Assembly (NCBI GenBank): GCA_964396995.1
Contig: CAYNIG010000175.1
Location: 1 to 10,617, forward strand
Length of the DNA: 10,617 nt
From: JADJLQ01 sp964396995
GTDB lineage: Bacteria > Bacteroidota > Bacteroidia > Chitinophagales > Saprospiraceae
Direction of reading: 5' to 3'
Numbering within the stretch: position 1 is the first letter of the stretch; every line of letters begins with the position of its first letter. Positions 7,248-10,617 of the stretch are shown piece by piece. A program made the position numbers and the translations under genes. The notes below the pieces were generated by a model, which saw nothing but the letters and a program-made list of their open reading frames with translations, was not told the origin of the DNA and ran no database searches.

Positions 7248-8153
7248 TTATATATCATCATGTGTTAATATCGATTGGTTTCGGAATTGTTCCGGGGTCA
7301 ACCCAGTTCTTTGTTTGAAAAAAACGTAAAAATGATTTGGGTTTTCAAAGGTTAACTCATATGCAATTTCTTTAATGCTCATTCTGGTTGATGATAAATA
7401 CATTTTTGCCCGGTGCAATTTTAATTGAATGATGTACTGTGCCGGTGTCAGACCGGAGTAAATTTTAAACATACGGCGAAACCATGAATAACTCACGTTG
7501 AGTTCGTCCGCAATTTCTTCGAGCTTAATAGCTTTAGCAAACCTTTCCCTCATCAGAAATTTTGCTTTGTTCATTTTGTTGTTTATTTCCTTATCAGCAA
7601 AATAATTGTTTTGTTTAAGGTAATGAATTAATCCTAACATATTTATGGTAATCCCTGAAAGTACCTGTTGGTAGGAGATTTGCTCCTGATTGGCAAATTG
7701 AATCGCCTGATTATATAGCTCAATTAAATTTTCATTCAGCCCGATCTTTAATACGGGTTCTTGTTTTTTTAAAAAATTATTTTTGATTAATTGGTCAGCG
7801 AAATCTCCTTTAAAATGAATCCAGTAACATTGCCAACCAATGTCAGCAACCGGCTCGTAGGTATGCCACTCCCCGGGAAAAACCAGTGCCAGGGAACCTG
7901 GTCCAACGATTATATTTTTTTCAGACTTGCAACTGAATATTCCCTTGCCGTCAATGAAATAGATTAATCCATATTCCGGCATTACCCGGCCTTTTTTAGG
8001 GTCATATAAATACCCGGGCGGATGACCTGACGGAGGGAAAACAGCAAATGGTTTTACCACCTGAAAACCAACAGTAGAAACACACAGCCCCCAGGATTCA
8101 TCGAGTTCACTAATGGTTAAATACTTTAAACTTTCTATCAGGTTTCTGTTCAT
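7248..8153 (-). CDS. AraC-family transcriptional regulator with cupin-like sensor domain
   Basis: This is a 301-residue cytoplasmic activator of the AraC/XylS type. The N-terminal half (about 25-115) is a cupin-like ligand-binding domain of the AraC_binding type. It includes PEYGLIYFIDGKGIF at 59-73 and the jelly-roll strand pair GPGSLALVFPGEWHTYEP at 84-101, with candidate ligand residues His97 and Tyr99. The C-terminal half (about 193-292) is the double helix-turn-helix domain. The first recognition unit is IKLEEIADELNVSYSWFRRMFK (ending at 230), then GLTPAQYIIQLKLHRAKMYL, and the second unit is MSIKEIAYELTFENPNHFYVFFKQ (ending at 281), followed by GLTPEQFR. The domain architecture suits sensing of a small sugar in the cytoplasm rather than a periplasmic signal as in hybrid two-component PUL regulators. 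It sits between the sulfatase operon and the divergent susC gene, so control of both is likely but is inferred from position. Confidence 0.92.
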   Translation of the reverse strand: MNRNLIESLKYLTISELDESWGLCVSTVGFQVVKPFAVFPPSGHPPGYLYDPKKGRVMPEYGLIYFIDGKGIFSCKSEKNIIVGPGSLALVFPGEWHTYEPVADIGWQCYWIHFKGDFADQLIKNNFLKKQEPVLKIGLNENLIELYNQAIQFANQEQISYQQVLSGITINMLGLIHYLKQNNYFADKEINNKMNKAKFLMRERFAKAIKLEEIADELNVSYSWFRRMFKIYSGLTPAQYIIQLKLHRAKMYLSSTRMSIKEIAYELTFENPNHFYVFFKQRTGLTPEQFRNQSILTHDDI

Positions 8154-8903
8154 TTCACCATTTGCGTCAATAAATTATATAAATCTAAATTAATAAATAC
8201 AAAGCACTCATAACAATCGAATCCAGAAATCGCACTAAATATACAGCTAGTAAAAAAAATAATCCGTGACAATTTTGTTTTTTTAAACTTTATGATACTG
8301 TATTCTCCTTCCAATTTACAGCTCAAATAGAACAAGGGTACTACATTCTTCCAGGATGTTGGTAATGAACACTTGTTTATAATTAATCGGCAAAAAGTTT
8401 GCTTTTTTAGTGGTGGCTTCCTGCTTATTTTATTTACAGATCTGCCTTTTAAGGGACAAATCCAGTGTGTCAAAAAACAAAGTCATTGAATCAAATTAAT
8501 GAGTTTGGGTTATTTTTTGGGTCATACCTTTATTCATATTCTTATATCAAATCATATTGTTTTGGTACCAGGTAAGGAAAATATCGGGTGATAAAGCCAG
8601 GGTAAGACAAGAAACGCTATAATGAAGAGAAGGTAGGTATACAGAAAAGAGGGAAGCGGTACGAGACGGTTGTGTTGAATTTAATAAAGCCCAAAACGAC
8701 ACGAGATTGCCCAACAGAGTACTGAAAGGAGTTTAAAACAAAAATCAAAGTATCGTAGAATTGTAATGGATTATAGTAATACAAATGAATTAAATGGAAG
8801 AATTGTATATTTAATTATGTTATATTCTATTTCAATAATGTAAAATATTATCTTTATATTGTACAAAAATATTAATTCGTAAAACCAATAAAATTGCCTT
8901 TAT
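8154..8903. other. 750-base intergenic region between the divergent regulator and susC genes
   Basis: No convincing protein gene or RNA gene is visible here. A 107-codon minus-strand frame at 8150-8473 overlaps the regulator start by four bases, but its translation is irregular and resembles no family I know. The composition changes along the region. By hand count, 8641-8760 contains 47 G or C of 120, is rich in purines and lacks long open frames, whereas 8761-8880 contains only 19 of 120. The very AT-rich stretch just before the ATG at 8904 is the likely susC promoter and leader; TATCTTTA at about 8849 resembles the TAnnTTTG element except for its last base, but I see no matching TTG at proper spacing. 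A direct repeat TTTGGGT occurs at 8504-8510 and 8516-8522. The regulator's own promoter should lie near 8154-8300. Confidence 0.5.
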
Positions 8904-10617
8904 ATGAAATTTAAATTGCTTCTTCACTTAAGGTATATTACCAAATTCGCTCTTTTTGGTTTTTTTATACCTTGTTTTTTTTGTTCATCGTTGTGGGCGA
9001 ATGGTAAGAATTCCCCATTGAAGCACGAAAGGGACCCTGTGCTTTTTGATCATTCTATATCTCCTTATCTTGACGATATAGTAATATCAGGTACCATTAC
9101 AGATGAAAACGGATTAGGCTTACCGGCGGCCACCATCATGGAAAAAGGTACCGATAATGGAACTGTTTCAGACAACGATGGGAAATACACCATCAAAGTA
9201 AAAGATCAAAATAGCATACTGGTATTTTCGTATCTGGGCTATGAAAACCACGAGGTAGCTGTAGGATCGTTATCGGTAATAGATGTAAAGATGCAATCCA
9301 ATGCCAGGAATATTGAGGATGTGGTAATAGTAGGGTATGGAACCCAGAAAAAAATCAATCTGACTGGGGCGATATCCAGTATTTCATCAAAAGATATAGC
9401 AGCTCGACCGGTAGCCAGTGCACAACAATCATTGCAGGGTCTCATTCCCAATTTGAATATTTCAGTTTCCAATGCCGGTGGCGAACCAGGTGCAGCATTG
9501 GACATGAGCATACGTGGTTTGCAATCATTTGGTGGAAGTAATGCACCCTTTGTATTGGTTGATAATATTGTAATGGATATAAATAATGTAAATCCAAATG
9601 ATATTGAATCTATTACAGTTCTAAAGGATGCTGCCTCGTCCGCTATCTATGGTGCCAGAGCAGCATACGGAGTGATATTGATTACAACGAAATCGGGAAA
9701 AGGCAGCAAAGGCAGAGCTAATGTTTCATATTCAACTAATATGGCACTATCCCGCCCGGTACAAGTTCCCAAATTGGTTGACGCAATGACTTTTGCACAT
9801 GTAGCAAATGATGCTGCCAAAAATATTGGAAGTGCACCCTGGTATAATGCTGATGCCCTTGATCGCCTGGCTAAAAATATTGCCAACCCCGGAAGCGCAC
9901 CGGTAATGTTTGGACGACCTGATGGATTGACCTGGAACATCGGATCCATGGGTCTTGGAGCTGCTGCCAATACAGACTGGTATGATATACTTTATAAAGA
10001 TTATTCTTCTCGACAAAAACACGATCTGAATATTTCCGGCTCTACAGAAAAGATGGATTATTATTTATCGACAGGTTGGTATGGTGAGCAAGGTCTACTT
10101 CGATATGGCAATGAATCTTTCAATCGTTATAATTTCGATGGAAAAATAAATGCGCAAGCCACTTCCTGGGCCAAATTGGGTGTATTATTTAAATACAATT
10201 TTGGAGTTCAGGAGTTTCCCTGGCAACAGGATTTGGGTCGCGGACGCATCTATGATATGATGTCCAAATTAAAACCTACCATGCCTGCCAAATATCCCGG
10301 TACGGATATCTGGACAGACGAGAGCAGGATAGCTGAATGGCAAGCGCAAAGAGATAATACCACCAATACCCAGATGGTACTTGCTCCTAGAATCGTACTG
10401 GAACCCATCAAAGGCTGGGTTACCAATCTTGAGTTCAACTACACTACCAGCAATAATCGTCAGGTACTTTCCTCTAAACAATGGTTTTGGCTTCGCCCAA
10501 ATGGAGAATTGGCCAATGGGGTAGCCAAACCGGCCACTTCTTACCGGCCAAGATTATACACTGACACGTATTTATCGCCAAATCTTTATTCTACTTATAC
10601 CAAAAGCTTTGGAAAAC
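8904..10617 (+). CDS. SusC/RagA-family TonB-dependent outer-membrane transporter (3' end beyond the window)
   Basis: The first 571 codons are visible; complete SusC proteins usually have about 1000 residues, so roughly half is missing. Residues 1-33 form a long signal peptide ending near S-L-W-A-N-G. After a polar linker of about 25 residues comes a CarboxypepD_reg-like domain (about 59-130), recognised by VISGTITDENGLGLPAATI, the G-T-x-S-D-x-D-G-K-Y turn and VFSYLGYENHEV. A TonB-box-like segment, EDVVIVGYGTQKK, follows at 138-150. The plug domain covers about 152-265 and includes QQSLQGLIPNL, MSIRG at 201-205, FVLVDNIVMDINNVNPNDIESI, VLKDAASSAIYGARAAYGVILITTKSGK. Aromatic-rich beta-barrel strands then continue to the edge. 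It would import oligosaccharides together with a SusD lipoprotein expected just downstream. The start ATG at 8904 is the only one that includes the signal peptide. It is transcribed away from the regulator and sulfatase operon. No STN signalling domain is present, consistent with AraC-type rather than anti-sigma control. Confidence 0.95.
   Translation, partial: MKFKLLLHLRYITKFALFGFFIPCFFCSSLWANGKNSPLKHERDPVLFDHSISPYLDDIVISGTITDENGLGLPAATIMEKGTDNGTVSDNDGKYTIKVKDQNSILVFSYLGYENHEVAVGSLSVIDVKMQSNARNIEDVVIVGYGTQKKINLTGAISSISSKDIAARPVASAQQSLQGLIPNLNISVSNAGGEPGAALDMSIRGLQSFGGSNAPFVLVDNIVMDINNVNPNDIESITVLKDAASSAIYGARAAYGVILITTKSGKGSKGRANVSYSTNMALSRPVQVPKLVDAMTFAHVANDAAKNIGSAPWYNADALDRLAKNIANPGSAPVMFGRPDGLTWNIGSMGLGAAANTDWYDILYKDYSSRQKHDLNISGSTEKMDYYLSTGWYGEQGLLRYGNESFNRYNFDGKINAQATSWAKLGVLFKYNFGVQEFPWQQDLGRGRIYDMMSKLKPTMPAKYPGTDIWTDESRIAEWQAQRDNTTNTQMVLAPRIVLEPIKGWVTNLEFNYTTSNNRQVLSSKQWFWLRPNGELANGVAKPATSYRPRLYTDTYLSPNLYSTYTKSFGK

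Noticed and set aside
8150..8473. A 107-codon minus-strand frame ending with a four-base overlap of the AraC-type gene start, which looks like translational coupling.
   Set aside because: The translation is compositionally irregular, lacks domain-like patterns or a signal peptide, and has no ribosome-binding site. The overlap can arise by chance in AT-rich DNA, so it is not annotated as a gene.
1..10617. CRISPR arrays, tRNA or rRNA genes, intact insertion sequences.
   Set aside because: No regularly spaced repeats, no cloverleaf-like conserved tRNA segments, no rRNA landmarks and no transposase frame were seen on reading both strands.

Overview
This window is part of a polysaccharide-utilisation-type locus from a member of the Bacteroidota. 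The evidence is a SusC/RagA-type TonB-dependent transporter with an N-terminal CarboxypepD_reg-like domain, a nearby AraC-family regulator, secreted S1-type sulfatases, AT-rich DNA and starts without clear Shine-Dalgarno sequences. The genus cannot be fixed from the sequence. A free-living or marine polysaccharide degrader is a reasonable guess because of the sulfatases, but it is only a guess.

Layout. From 1 to 8153 every recognisable gene is on the minus strand. Read in transcription order they are: an AraC-type regulator (8153-7248); an exported S1 sulfatase with a C-A-A-S-R site (7063-5687); a secreted DUF1080/3-keto-disaccharide hydrolase family protein (5640-4942); a Tat-exported Gfo/Idh/MocA oxidoreductase (4890-3541); a second exported sulfatase with a C-S-P-S-R site (3528-2089); an exported DUF3863/DUF3864-like protein of unknown function (about 2060-600); and the N-terminal third or less of a lipoprotein alpha-L-rhamnosidase, GH78-like (467 to the window edge). 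The five genes from the first sulfatase to the DUF3863-like gene are separated by only 12 to 51 bases and look like one operon. The GH78-like gene follows after 132 bases and probably belongs to it. From 8904 to the right edge, divergently on the plus strand, is the first ~571 codons of a SusC-like transporter. Its SusD partner would lie beyond the window. About 750 bases between the regulator and susC hold no convincing gene.

How the parts could work together. The transporter would import a sulfated, probably rhamnose-containing oligosaccharide into the periplasm. Two sulfatases with different active-site variants would remove sulfate groups, and the GH78-like enzyme would remove rhamnose. 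The Gfo/Idh/MocA plus DUF1080 pair suggests a second, oxidative way of breaking a glycosidic bond: oxidation at C3 to a 3-keto sugar, then cleavage. The DUF3863-like protein has an unknown step in the same pathway and is the best candidate here for undescribed biochemistry. The AraC-type regulator, with a cupin-like N-terminal domain, presumably senses a cytoplasmic breakdown product. Substrate identity is inference; ulvan- or rhamnan-sulfate-like polymers are one possibility.
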